From Oncomelania hupensis (Eukaryota > Mollusca > Gastropoda > Littorinimorpha > Pomatiopsidae): a stretch of DNA of 64,000 nt. Below are positions 11,262-22,973 of the stretch, piece after piece; positions within the stretch are counted from its first letter, which is position 1, and each line of letters opens with the position of its first letter. The translations under genes were made by a program, and so were the position numbers. Where the stretch lies: contig CM072511.1 of assembly GCA_036898135.1 (NCBI GenBank), positions 77,792,644 through 77,856,643 of the forward strand, given 5' to 3'. The notes beneath the pieces were generated by a model that saw only the letters and a program-made list of their open reading frames with translations, had not been told where the DNA came from and searched no databases.

Positions 11262-13850
11262 CTATCCTATCCTATCCTATCTCATAACTCAGGTCGTAGG
11301 GGCACCACAGATGATCGTTTAACCAGCGTACTCCATCTCTCCCTGTCCTCAGCAACCCTGATTGTTTCGCGCAGTGTCAAACCAGTCCATTCTCGAATGT
11401 TGTCCTCCCAACTCTTTTGCAGTCTCCCTCTTCTTCTACCTCCTTGCACTGTGCCTTGCAGGATGGTCTTTGCAAGACCTGATGATCTGGTGACGTGGCC
11501 ATACCATCGGAGTTTCCGTTTTTTCACCACTGTGAGCAGGTCATCATGTTGTCCAATGGCTTGTGTGATGGTCTGTCGGACTTCATCGTTGGTGATGTGC
11601 TGGGTATAGGAAATGCCCAGAAGTCTTCTGTAGCACCTAATCTCCATGCTTTGTATTCTTCGTTGTAGATCTGCTGTGAGGGTCCATGTTTCGCAAGCGT
11701 ATAGAAAGATGGAGATGACAAGAGAGTGCAGCAGTCTTACCTTGGATTGTAGGCTGATGGTCCTGTCTTTCCAAATTGGCTTCAACCTCGCTGGGGCAGC
11801 AGTTGTTTGTGCGATCCTGGAGAGGACTTCCTGTCGGGACCCATTGTCTGATACAATGGTTCCTAAATATTTGAAGCTATGCACTGTGTTGAGGGATTGG
11901 CCTTGGACTTTGATGCCCGTGTTGATGCCATCACCGTTTTACTGCTTAATTGAAATATTTGCATTATGAAAATATGTCCATGTGTTTGAAGATCATTAAT
12001 AATGTATAAATATTTTAATTCCTTTGTTTCAATACTTTTCTTTTTATTTATCATTTGTGAGAAACATGCGTCTTTATATGTGTGTAAAAGACGCACCTTA
12101 GAACTCTCATGCAACTTAGTTTAATTGTTGTTTTTACCGTCTTTTTATAAATTATAGTTTATATGTTTACACGTTAATAAGTTTTAAATACTCATATTTA
12201 TTTGTTCTTACGTTAACCTGTTTTACTGCTTATTTAAAATATTTGCATTATTAAAATATGTCCATGTGTTTGAAGGAATGTGTATAAATATTTTAATTCC
12301 TTTGTTTCAATACTTTTCTTTTTATTTATCACTTGTGAGAAACATGCGTCTTTATGTTTGTGTAAAAGAAGAATGAATGGACATGTTTAATTGACAGACA
12401 ATGTAATTTCCATGCTTTTGGATTAATAAAGTAATATCTTATCTTATCTTATTGGTGTTGTTGGTCATCATTTTGATGTTGAAGAGTGTTGGAGAGAGTA
12501 GGCATCCCTGACGCACACCGATTGTTGTTCCGAACCAGTTTCCGATGGCGCTGTTGTGGAGGACTGCACTGGTAACCTTGTCATGCAGGCTTTTGATGAC
12601 TTCAATAATTTTAGGGCTGATGTTGTACACTCTCATGGTTGCCCGCAGAGCTGCATGCCAGACTCAGTCAAACGCCTTTTTGAAGTCTACGAACACATGA
12701 TATAGATGATGTTGGTGCTGTAGGTATTTCTCGCAGATTATTCTGAGGTTGAAAATCTGTTCAGTGGTACTTCGCCCTGCCCTAAATCCTGCTTGCTCTT
12801 AAACTATGATTTGTTCAGCTTGGGGTTTCAACCTGTTGAGTATTATTTTCAGGAGGACCATGCTGTGATGGCTGATGAGGCTGATGGTGCGGTAATTTTC
12901 ACATTCCTGAAGGTTACCTTTTTTGGGAAGTGTGATGACAAGCGACTGGGTTCATGGTGTAGGCCACTCCCCACTCTGCCACATCTTGGTACACATAATG
13001 GTGAGTGCGTCAATCATTGCTTCTCCTTCTGCTTGAAGCAGTTCCGCGGGTATGTTGTCCAATCCCGCTGACTTCCCCTTCTTCAGCGATTGTACTGCTG
13101 CCTCAACTTCTTCTCGGAGAATTGGGAGGATTTCTTCCTTCTTCTCTGTTCTCAGGACATGCTAGAACTGATGGGTCTCCATTTGCTGTGTGGTTGTGAA
13201 GGTCAGAGCAGTACTCTGTCCATCTACCCAAGACTTCTTGTTCTTCTGCAAGGCATATGCCAGACTTGCTTTGGATCGTGGAGACCTTGGGCTGTTTAAC
13301 ACTTGTCAGCCGCTTCACAATCTGATAAGCCTTCTTGCTGTTGTTCTTGTTCAGATTGTTCTCTATTTCCTGGCATTGATTTTCTATCCAGCTCTCCTTT
13401 GCTGTGCGCATGCCTTTTTGGATGTCATTGTTGATTTTTCGGTAGGCATCAGCTCCCTGTGAGGTGTTTTTTTCCTTTTTCATCTCTCTTCGTTTATCAC
13501 ACCGGTCCAAAAGTTCAGGTGTGATCCACAGCTTCTTCTTTGGCCGGTGCTTTCCAAGGATCTCCGTGGCGGCATCTGTCACAGCTGAGTTGAATGGTGT
13601 TAACATCTACTTCACCTCCCAAACTGAGCAGTGGTGCAAATTTCCCTCCAATTGTGGCCTGAAATATTTCTGCCACCTCCGGGTCTTGCAGTTTGTCCAG
13701 GTCGAACTTTCATCTAGTGCACTTTGCTGTGTTTACTCTCTTCAAGTGAAGCCGGAAAGACATCATCACGAGATCATGGTCACTTCGATGTCTGCTCCTG
13801 GAAAAGTGTATGTCCTGCCAATGTTGATGTCAAATGACCACCCTTAATCA
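11262..13850 (-). mobile_element. RTE-type LINE, long degraded copy interrupted by an insert
   Basis: Minus-strand frames run from an RT-upstream linker (13606-13103, '[19 protein letters not shown]') through RT core words ('[18 protein letters not shown]', near 12540) to the C-terminus (11884-11282, with '[14 protein letters not shown]', '[17 protein letters not shown]' and 'KLRWYGHVTRSS'). The catalytic YxDD segment is deleted between 'LFNI' and 'KMMTNNTN'. The 3' end is a (TCCTA)n tract at about 11263-11280 on the plus strand. An unrelated insert occupies about 11931-12446. Non-functional. Confidence 0.85.
11931..12446 (+). mobile_element. Non-autonomous insert with internal duplication, nested in the RTE copy
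   Basis: Splits the RTE frame between the codons for NNTN and GINT. It contains two ~150-bp direct repeats (about 11938-12090 and 12226-12370, sharing 'aaaatatgtccatgtgtttg' and 'tgagaaacatgcgtcttta') and ends in 'atcttatcttatctta', the same tail as the CR1/L2-like LINE at 7931. That suggests mobilisation by that LINE type. No coding frame. Confidence 0.6.
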
Positions 13851-14219
13851 ATTCAGGTTGTATTTTCATTTTATAACCGATTTCCTTAATGTATTTTTCT
13901 TTTAATAGTGACAGTCACCCTCTGGCAGATGTTTATTGTATAGGGAAACATTAAAAACAATACTATTAAGAACAGAAGAATTGTTGCAGAACAGCCCAGA
14001 TTGAATAACTGTGAATGCATGAATAAGAAAAGATGTAGATGAGAACAAAAGATAATGTTAATGTAAAACTTACAGCCCAAAAAGGAACTAATAGAGAAGG
14101 ATTGAGAGAGCAGAGATTTCATAAGGGGAAATCTCGACCCTTTATAAAATGTGATGAGAGCAAGAGAGAAACATTTTTTAAAACATTAAATGTAGTATCA
14201 AAGTATGAAATAAAAATAA

Positions 14220-14796
14220 CCCCCGTTGGGGTGCCGGGGGTTTCAGTATAAATAGTATCCCCACTTTCTGGAAATTTAGTGCTTTAAATTCCCACTGTCG
14301 CTGTCTTTCTCATTTGCTCTTTCTCATTCCTGCTCTTTTCTATCAATCTGCTATACTATCGTCTTCTTCGCTAGACCAGTCTCCTACCTTTTTTCTTGAA
14401 AACTCTTCCGGGACAAGACTCCTTGTTTGTGTATGAGGTCTGTTGGATCAGCTTGGGAATATTGGACGCTTTCTGCCAGGTGGTCACTAGGGCTTCCTAT
14501 GATGTTATTATTTAGCAATGTAGGCATTTTATATGTATGTGTTTTGTTGATAATTTATAATGATGTTTGTATTCTATTTTGTTTTTGTAAACGGGGGTTC
14601 GATAAGTTGGGGTGAAGCCTCAGCCGTCCCCTGCGTGGGATGTCTTTATTGTAAAGTGACTAGCTGGTTGGAGAGCTTTCGGTTTTACCACTAGGGTTGT
14701 TTCAGCATATCTTTTATGCGGATCGGGGGTTGTCCGGTCCTGATTTGGCTCGGAAGAGTCCGCTGGACCTAAAGCAATAATAATGTAATGTAATGT
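14220..14796 (+). mobile_element. SINE-like family S, copy A
   Basis: A 577-bp unit beginning 'ccccgttggggtgccggggg', then 'cagtataaatagtatcccc', and ending 'gtccgctggacctaaagca' plus an 'aatgtaatgtaa' tail. It is flanked by 12-bp direct repeats 'aaataaaaataa' (14208-14219 and 14797-14808). No coding capacity and no clear pol III boxes. The 3' ~70 bp match the end of the LINE at 18645-20582. Confidence 0.85.
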
Positions 14797-14962
14797 AAAT
14801 AAAAATAATATCTTTAAAATTAAATCATAAACGTTAAAGAAATTGTTTCAAAATAAATAAATGTTAATCAATACATTACCATCAAAAACTGATGACTTCA
14901 GAAGGTAAAAATGTATGTAAGAATAATTATAAAATCGTGGAGGCGATATTAGGTCCAATATA

Positions 14963-15531
14963 CCCCCATTGGGGTGCCGAGGGTTTCAGTATAAATAGTA
15001 TCCCCACTTTCTGGAAATTTTGTGCTTTAAATTCCCACTGTCGCTGTTTTTCTCATTTGTTCTTTCTCATTCCTGCTCTGTTCTATCAATCTGCTATACT
15101 ATCTTCTTCGATAGACCAGTCACCTACCTTTTTTCTTGACTCTTCCGGGACAAGACTCCTTATTTGTGTGTGAGGTCTGTTGGATCAGCTTGGGAATATT
15201 GGACGCTTTCTGGCAGGTGGTCACTAGGGCTTCCTATGATGTTATTATTTAGCAATGTAGGCATTTTATATGTATGTGTTTTATTGATAATTTATAATGA
15301 TGTTTGTATTCTATTTTGTTTTTGTAAACGGGGTTCAATAAATTAGAGTACAGCCTCAGCGTCCCCTGCGTGGGATGTCTTTATTGTAAAGTGACTGGCT
15401 GGTGGAGAGCTTTCAGTTTTACCACTAGGGTTGTTTCAGCAGATCTTTTATGCGGATTAGTGGTTGTCCGGTCCTGATTTGGCTCGGAAGAGTCCGCTGG
15501 ACCTAAAGCAATAATCATGTAATGTAATGTA
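14963..15531 (+). mobile_element. SINE-like family S, copy B
   Basis: About 95% like copy A by eye, 569 bp, flanked by perfect 12-bp target duplications 'aggtccaatata' (14951-14962 and 15532-15543). The clean duplications define both element ends. Confidence 0.88.
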
Positions 15532-15814
15532 AGGTCCAATATAATATTCAAAGATTCAACTGGTTATGTGTGCACTTCTCAGTCGGACAGTTGAATTTCC
15601 AGTATTTGCAAGTGTCCAGATGATAAAATCTATGTATTTTCTTTTGTTTTAATATTGGGATAATAACTGGATGGGATAATAAATTTATTTATGACCTTTG
15701 CCAAGTATAAGAACAACAGGTTTCAAAACCTGCCATTTTCACACAACCCACAATGTGGAAATGGAAGGTAGCTTAATGTGTCTTTTTGTTTTGTATTTAT
15801 AATAGTTACCTAGA

Positions 15815-15866
15815 GTCGAGCGTTGTGGCCATGTGGTCTAAGGCAGGAATAACTTGCCTTGTTCAC
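15815..15866 (+). mobile_element. tRNA-derived SINE head, family 4 fragment
   Basis: 'gagcgttgtggccatgtgg' matches the head of the minus-oriented copy at 30568-30752. Only about 50 bp remain. Confidence 0.5.
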
Positions 15867-15959
15867 GGGCAAGAAACCAATGATTGAAAATGTAAAAAAT
15901 GATTGAAAATAAAATGTAAAAAAATCAACAGCAAATAAAAAATTTAAAAATTATCCGGG

Positions 15960-16202
15960 TGGACATCTTGTCTCAGAACACTATGAAAGCTACCCAGACC
16001 TGCAAGCTTTTCTTCGGGAAAGGGTGGAGGTGGTTGCACAGCAATGCAAGGCCGAACTAGCGGAGCTAGCCTGGATTGCAACTGAAATCAACCTTTTGGT
16101 TGATCCAGAAGGTTTGATGGAGAACAAAACAGAAATTATAGGAGATAAACTGTGTTCATTTAAAAAGTATGTCCACCCAAAGATGGTAAACTCTGGGCGC
16201 AA
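15960..16202 (+). CDS. Candidate exon or pseudogene fragment, unidentified
   Basis: An open frame reads 'LVSEHYESYPDLQAFLRE', 'CKAELAELAWIATEINLL' and 'ENKTEIIGDKLCSFKKYV'; it looks genuinely coding, amphipathic and probably helical. A donor-like 'gtatgt' occurs at about 16168 and another, 'atg/gtaaac', at about 16183. Just beyond, a different frame reads 'KLWAQHVDKLAKLFHLAF', so a frameshift (decayed gene) is possible. I do not recognise the family. It does not join in phase with the exon at 17592 by simple splicing. Confidence 0.35.
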
Positions 16203-16357
16203 CATGTGGACAAGCTGGCCAAGTTGTTTCACCTCGCATTTCCAAGCATGGTCTATTAAAGAGAAATCCAAGAGCAGAAAACTCTCACTCTCTTTTATCA
16301 AATGTATGCTGTATTTCTATGTTATATCTTTTTTTTTAAATTCTTCTTTCTTTTTTT

Positions 16358-16359
<2 letters not shown>

Positions 16360-16393
<34 letters not shown>
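16360..16393. repeat. Poly-T tract
   Basis: 34 consecutive T bases, preceded by T-rich sequence. Possibly the A-tail of a minus-strand retrocopy, but no body could be identified. Confidence 0.9.
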
Positions 16394-16394
<1 letters not shown>

Positions 16395-16767
16395 TTACAT
16401 TTTAAAAATAGTGAAATCAAACCCTTGGGGCAAACTTGCCCCTGTGTTTTGGGTACGTTCATTCCATTATGGTGGACATTCTCTTACTTACCCGTTCTTG
16501 AAAAAAAGATGTCCAGATACAGTTAACATAATAATAATACAGGATGCTATATACGCGCCTTTCCCCAAATCAATCAGGCTCAAAGCGCGGCGATCTATAC
16601 CAACATACACGCTCACCTGTCTCATCCACCCTCACACACACACACACACACACCAAATACACATCCATCACTCAAACAGGTGGGGTAAAGGCAGGGAGAT
16701 CGCTATTAGAAGACGGAAAGAAAATCGAAATTTTATTTTTGAAATTTTTATATTGACTGCGTCCTGT

Positions 16768-16932
16768 ACCATTATTGAAGGGAGGGAGGAAACCGGAGTG
16801 CCTGGAGAAAACCCTCGGTGACCTCAATAGTCTCGTACCTAAGTCACATACGTTCGCCCCTTGCCGGAATCGAACCCGCGACCTTCGGCATAGGAAACCG
16901 GCGACTTATCCACTGCGCCACGAGGCCACCAA
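16768..16932 (-). mobile_element. tRNA-derived SINE, family 3
   Basis: On the minus strand: 'ggtggcctcgtggcgcagtg' (A-box region), 'gccggtttcctatgccg', B box 'gggttcgattcc', then a body with 'acgagactattgaggtcacc' and 'ctccggtttcc'. A second copy is at 30790-30965 on the plus strand. The shared body beyond the tRNA part shows it is a SINE. Confidence 0.8.
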
Positions 16933-17151
16933 TCGAGCCAACCCGCCCATCCCTTTCTGGTAAGATCTCTGCTGCATCTGGTCGCTCAACCCGTTCTGCC
17001 ACACCCAACACGCTACAAGGTTGCTCACCCTGTTCTGATGCCGTACTATCAAGTCACAAACAACCATCCGCTGCATCCCTAAACCGTTTATCTGGCTTGT
17101 CCGCACTTCCAGCGTGGGTGGTAAACGTGAGAGGTGATGGTCAGTGCATCA

Positions 17152-17563
17152 AATATGTCTCATGTGTCAAACTCAAGACCTGCGGGTCACATCAGGTCCG
17201 GAGTACAATTATACCAAGCCCGATAGGTCTTGGCCGGCGTACAATTATATCCGGCCCGAGAGAAAATTGTATTCAAAAACATTTTTTAATGGCCCTGCAA
17301 TATAAATTGCAAATCAAACTCTCTAATTAGCAACCTTGCCGAATGATAAGCTACCTCAGAGCGTTCTTGCTTTGACCAGAATAAGCAAAAATAAAAGTTG
17401 TGTAGTGAGTGGATGTTTGTCGTTACAGTAACCTAGCAACATTCAGTTATTATTATTGAATTTCATGGAATGTTTTTTTTATTGAATGTTTATCCTGTTC
17501 GGCCCGCAACCTTACGTGTGATTTGAGTTTTGGCCCGCTGAATGATTAAGTTTGACAACCCTA
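17152..17563. mobile_element. hAT-like MITE
   Basis: The ends are imperfect inverted repeats: 'catgtgtcaaactc' at about 17160 and the reverse complement 'agggttgtcaaactt' at about 17560. The sub-terminal 'cggcccg'/'gcccgc' blocks are the pattern common in hAT-derived elements. No transposase frame. The 8-bp target duplication is unclear. Confidence 0.5.
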
Positions 17564-17591
17564 ATATATGTTTTCAATTGCCTTTCTGCAG

Positions 17592-17788
17592 AAAGCCGGA
17601 AACAGATCACCAAAGCCAAACTTTGTGAACATCTGATAAAAGATGTGTTCCACAAGGCTTTCTACGCTGCATTTTCCAGAGCAGAAGACGACATTGTCCC
17701 TGGTATTTGTCGCTACATTTTCAACAAAGAGTACAACTCAAATGCATGCAATCTGATGGCCCATGATTTAAAGTACCTTGTGTACTAA
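17592..17788 (+). CDS. Candidate terminal exon, unidentified
   Basis: A strong acceptor ('tttcaattgcctttctgcag') leads into an open frame of about 65 codons to a TAA. It contains 'ITKAKLCEHLIKDVFHKAF' and 'EDDIVPGICRYIF'. Composition looks coding and helical. No upstream exon joins it in phase and no domain is recognised, so it could be the last exon of a real gene or a decayed copy. Confidence 0.35.
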
Positions 17789-17819
17789 AACTCAACAAAT
17801 TCTCTTTAGCCGTTTTGAG

Positions 17820-18030
17820 ATATTGAGCAACACGTGATTATCTACAAGATGACTCCAGTGACCTTGACCTTTGCAGTAGAGAACATACAATGGCACAGAA
17901 AAAAGGCCACTAACCTAGGTAATGTTCCTATGAAATTTAGTTAAAATTCATTGTGTGGTTCTTGAGATATATAATATGGCTTCAAACCAACCAACAAACC
18001 GACCTTTGGCTCATTCTGATTCTCCCCAGA
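17820..18030 (+). repeat. Dispersed repeat family Q
   Basis: Carries 'cagtgaccttgacctttgc', 'ccactaacctaggtaatgtt' and 'gtggttcttgagatat', shared with copies at 1, 40.9, 43.7, 44.9 and 53.9 kb. Contains an exact TGACCTTGA word at 17859-17867. Confidence 0.7.
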
Positions 18031-18588
18031 CTATTTCAAGGAATTTCCAGATAAGCCTGGAAAGACCAAAGAAGAACGTCAAATCAAGGTGCTGTGTAGC
18101 TTTTGGGAAATAAAAAGCCAGGTAGATCATTAATAGAACAGATGGGCAGCTGGTAGTTGAACTATGAATCTCAAGACAGTCCTGGCAAAAAACCCACAAT
18201 TTTTTCAACCAAGAAAAAGTTGTTTCTGTTTGAAAAAGGAATCAATGTATTTGAGCACTTCTGTTGAGGTCTACAATGAAACATGCGACTTTTTTTTAAA
18301 CACATATTTTTATGGTAGGACGTGAGTGGGGCAGACTTGCCCCAGGTTGTTGAAGACATCCTAATTCTATTGTAAAATATTTATTTGGGTTTTAAGTATT
18401 CAGAGCTTATAAAATCTGTTGGTTTTTCCAAGGTGAAAGTTTTACTCTACGGTAGAAATGTGTTTTCATGCCAGAATATGAGTAGGGCAGACCTTGGTGT
18501 AGACAGACTTGTCCCGGGATAGGAGCAAGTTCGACTACGTGAGGGTAGGTCTCTATGACTGAAATTTTAAATATTTCCTGTTCGTATC

Positions 18589-21130
18589 GAACCCCCCATG
18601 GAGGTGCCGGGGGTTTCTGCATAAATAGTATCCCCACTGTCTCTTGATTGTTGATGATTTTGCATTAGTAGGCAAAGATAAAACCTTGGCATCTGCAGAA
18701 CGTTAGCTACAGTTATGTGTCAATGCCGTTGAAGACTGGGTATTACAAAATGGTTTCAAATTTTCTGAAGCAAAAACCGAATGTAATCACTTTTCCAAGC
18801 ACCGGGGAATTATTCAAGATCCTAATATTACTCTCAATAAAACTCCAATAAAGACGGTCCAACAAATCAAATTTTTGGGTGTTATTTTTTATCAAAGGTT
18901 ATCCTTCCTTCCTCATCTGAAAGATTTGAAAACTAAATGTCAACAGGCCTGCAATTTGCTCAAGGTTATCAGTGGTACAGACTGGGGAGCTGACAAGAAA
19001 ACTTTATTGCTGTTATACCGTTCTTTAATTAGATCCAAGTTCGACTATGGTTGCATTGTTTATGGTTCTGCTCGAAAGTCTTAAAATGTTAGATCCAGTT
19101 GCTCATCAGGCACTACGCATTGCTTTGGGTGCGTTTCGCACCTCCCCTTATGAAAGCCTTTACGTGGAAGCTAACGAACCTCCGCTGGAGCTGAGACGTA
19201 CAAAATTGTCATTGAATTACTATTTAACATTAAAAACTGATCCCATGAACCCTGCTTATGACTGTGTTCTCAACCCAGATTTTGTGCAGAAATTTGAAGC
19301 CAAACCTAATGCAATACCTCCGTTTGGCATCAGAATGCAGGCTCATTTGAATAAAGCGGGCATTGATGTTGCTTCCATCAACGATGATGAGCTTCGGACT
19401 GAAGTTCCTCCATGGAAATTACGTAACCCAAACACTAAGTGACAATTGTCCGCTTTCCTCAAAAACAATACATCTGAAACTGTCTATAATCAACTTTATT
19501 TAGAACAATGTTCTTTATACCCAGGATATGAAAAACTTTTTACAAACGGGTCAAAGAAAGGAGACTCAGTTGCTGCTGCGTCTGTTTCTGATTTTTGTTC
19601 TGTTTATACAGCTGAGCTCAAGGCAATTCATCTAGCTCTGAAACAGGTTTATCAATCCAAAAGAACCTCGTTTGTAATCATGTCTGATTCACTGTCAGAA
19701 CTTCAGGCTCTTTTCACAAAAAAGATATCACACCCTTTTCTGGCAGAGATCCATGACCTCCACACACAACTTGCTTCTAAGGGTAAAAATATAGTTTTTA
19801 TGTGGGTACCTGGTCATATGGGCATCCGCGGCAACATTGCAGTGGACAAAGCGGCTAAAGAAGCTCTGCATCTCGATTTCCCTTCAGAGATTTTCCAGTT
19901 TGTTCCTTACTCTGATCTGCGTTGTATGACTGGATCTTATTGTAAACGACTGTGGCAGACTGACTGGTCTAACCATATCAACAACAAATTATTTCAAATT
20001 CTTCCCGATTTGTCAGCTTCTTTGCCTAACTTTCCATCCACTCGCAAAGAAGAAACAGTTGTGCCTCGCCTTCATATTGGGCATACTTATGTAACCCACA
20101 GTTTCCTTTTAAAAGGAGAACCACCATGGTGCTTTTGCATGTGATCAATCCCTTTCCGTTCGCCATTTCATGTCTGAATGTGCTGATCTGCTTGATAAAA
20201 GAGAAACATATTTTGGTTTAATACATTTCAAAGAGATTTTTAATGTAGGCAATGGTCAACACCTGTTTCAATTTTTACATGATGTTGGTTTGTTTTACCG
20301 CATATAAATCATGTCGTCTTGTTTTGTGTTGTTGGTTGGATTTTATTGCTAAGAATTTTAGTGATTTGATTGAAGAAAGAGAACGTATTTTTAATACATC
20401 AGATTTAAAGAAGATTTTTCAAGAGGTTGCGTGTGAAAGTTTGTTTAAATATTTAAGAGTAACAGGCTTGTTTTTACAGATTTGAATCATTTTATTATAT
20501 TTTAAGATAACGTCTCTCTGGTCCTGATTTGGCTCGGAAGAGTCCGCTGGACCTAAAGCAACAACCATGTAATGTAATGTAACTGTCTATAAATTTAGTG
20601 CTTTAAATTCCCACTGTCGCTGTCTTTCTCCTTTGTTCTTTCTCATTCCAATTCTGTTCTATCAATATACTATACTATGTTCTTCACTAGACCAGTCACC
20701 TACCCTTTTTCTTGAAAACTCTTCCGGGACAAAACTCCTCATTTGTGTGTGAGGTCTGTTGGATCAGCTTGGGATTATTAGACGCTTTCTTCCGAATGGT
20801 CAATGGGGCTTCCTATGATATTATTATTTGGCAGTATAGGCATTTTCTATGTATGTGTTTTGTTTATATTTTATAATGATGTTTGTATTCTATTTTGTTT
20901 TCGTAAACGGGGGTTCGATAAATTAGAGTATAGCCTCAGTGTCCCCTGTGTGGGATGCCTTTATTGTAAAGTGACCGGCTGGTGGAGTGTCTTCAGTGTT
21001 ACCACTAGTGCTGTTTCGGCAGATTTTATGTGGATCATGTATGAGTCCTCTTTCAGCCAAGTTGTGGTCTTTTGTGGTCCTGATTCAGCTCTTTGCAGTC
21101 CACTGGACCCTGTTAGCAACGAATAACTAA
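18589..21130 (+). mobile_element. SINE-like family S, copy C, interrupted by a LINE
   Basis: Head at 18589-18644, remainder at 20583-21130 (604 bp together), flanked by 11-bp duplications 'ctgttcgtatc' (18578-18588 and 21131-21141). Its 3' end belongs to a second tail subfamily ('tttgcagtccactggaccc' then 'gaataactaa') rather than the 'atgtaatgtaa' type. The LINE at 18645-20582 sits inside it. Confidence 0.82.
18645..20582 (+). mobile_element. 5'-truncated LINE with RNase H domain, inserted in copy C
   Basis: Begins in the RT active-site region ('VDDFALVGKDKTLA'), continues 'QIKFLGVIFYQRLSFLPHL', 'RSLIRSKFDYGCIVYGSA', 'ALRIALGAFRTSP', then an RNase H domain: 'FTNGSKKG', 'YTAELKAIHLAL', 'IMSDSLSEL', 'FMWVPGHMGIRGN'. 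The first RNase H aspartate is replaced by asparagine (normally TDGS). Stops and frameshifts at about 18707, 19081 and 19441 split the frame. RNase H after RT fits the I/R1/LOA-like LINE groups. It is flanked by ~8-bp repeats ('ctgtctct' 18637-18644, 'ctgtctat' 20583-20590) and ends with the same 'ggacctaaagca...atgtaatgtaa' tail as family S. Inactive. Confidence 0.85.
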
Positions 21131-21614
21131 CTGTTCGTATCAAAAGCTGTTTTTAATTACTTTTATTGCCAGGATCCATGTCAATGTATCAGCACCATCA
21201 GCGACCTGCTGAATTAACAAATACAAGTTTTATAACAGCCATTGTGTAGGAGTCGGCGGACCATACCCTGTCTACACTACAAACATAAAAACATTAAAAA
21301 CCTTTAACAATGTTTTATTTTCATTTATTTATTTTGTTTAAAATTATAATTGTTTAGCACTTTTTTAGGTTTATATTGAGCGTATGATATTCCATAGAGA
21401 TTTTGTTGTTAAATTCAGAGAATATTTTGATTTAGTCGGGAGTCAGAATGAGCCTAATGTGGACCTAAGGCGGTTTTAATTGAAATGTTTGCCAACATTT
21501 TCATTCTGTATTTGAATGCAATTGTCAATAGGTCGTAAATGGCATTTCTATTATAATAAAATGGAAAGTAAGAAACATACACACACGCACAAGTATAATT
21601 TATATTTTCACTGG

Positions 21615-21620
21615 TTTATT
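21615..21620 (-). terminator. Poly(A) signal of the secreted-protein gene
   Basis: AATAAA on the minus strand, 32 nt past the TAA stop at 21654-21652. Position and spacing suit 3' end formation. Confidence 0.7.
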
Positions 21621-21651
21621 AAATTCAGTGTGATGAGTACACATTTGCAGT

Positions 21652-22898
21652 TTAACCAGCGGCATGCTCCAGCTGGGCAAGAGCACTGAAAAAGATATAC
21701 ATTACAACTTTAAAATAAAAACAATTAAAAAACACATGGTCGAGGTAAAGGAAAATCCTTTGATAAAACAAAGGTTCCGACGTTTCTAGTCTTGGAGCTT
21801 ATCTTCAGAGAGCTAAGGATAAAAATTTAAAACTATTCAATTCAAAGATTCAAGAGGTAGCCTATAATGTATTGGCCCCTTCAATCACAGGGACATTTAA
21901 GTGGTAGTACAATTTCTAAACATACCGCACTGCACGCAGTCACCCTTTCATAAACCAGCTTCCATGGGTCTACAAATTTATACCAAAGAGCGTATTATAG
22001 AAAGAGAGGGAACTTGGAACAGAACCGCGAGACGGAAGATACGAGTTACGCTCCCTTGTCGACATGCTAAAAATGGCTCTTGGCAGAAAGACAAAAGGCG
22101 ACCGAGTAAAACAGGGCGGTGAATTTTGCACAGCCATCAATTGCCGTAATGCCAGATACAAGAAAATTGTGATGGCAAGTTCTTTTTCAAGTTTCCAAGA
22201 GACAAAGAAAGGTAAATTGCAATCGAAAAACTTCTTTTTTGTGTGTTTATATAGGCCTAAACCAAGACCGCTGCAGTGTTGTTAAAACAATCGGGGAGAG
22301 GCTTCAGTGATTCATATTATATCTATTCTATGTGCTAAAACAAAAACTGTTTGCTTGCTGACAGTTTACGTTCAAAAGGTCGCTCACTGTTTACGTGGTT
22401 TCTAGGTTGTTTGACTATTATATTTGTGCTTACATTTCAAACGTAGATGTTGTCAGATTGGCAGTTTGGCTTCGTCAAACTGCTTATGTTAACAAGTTAA
22501 ATTAGACTAAGTCTGTTTTCTCCTCGTGATCAAATACTGTGCAAGATAACCCCTTACCTAGGCACAAAAATGGTCCTTGATCTGTTGTAATCCCTTTTCG
22601 TTTGAGTGTAAACGGGAAAAATAAATGTAATGTAGAAACTCAGTCCTTGTTCTGATCTGTGAATTTCTGTGCATTAGATCCATATTGCGTGGAATGTTGT
22701 AGTCTGATTGTTCTGTCTGATTAATTAATTATTTTCCATGAAGTGACTGATGTTATTAAGCCAGTGATGTGGGAGGTGAGAGGGTTGGGGAGTAGGGGGA
22801 CACCTGATATAAATTAAATTCACACTATTAGTGAAACATTTTGTTATTGTGCTTTATTGTGATTAGTTGATTGAGTGACAGAGCTCTCTCTTCCCCCA

Positions 22899-22973
<75 letters not shown>

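Noticed and set aside
16302..16526. Poly-Phe open frame
   Set aside because: Driven by the poly-T tract.
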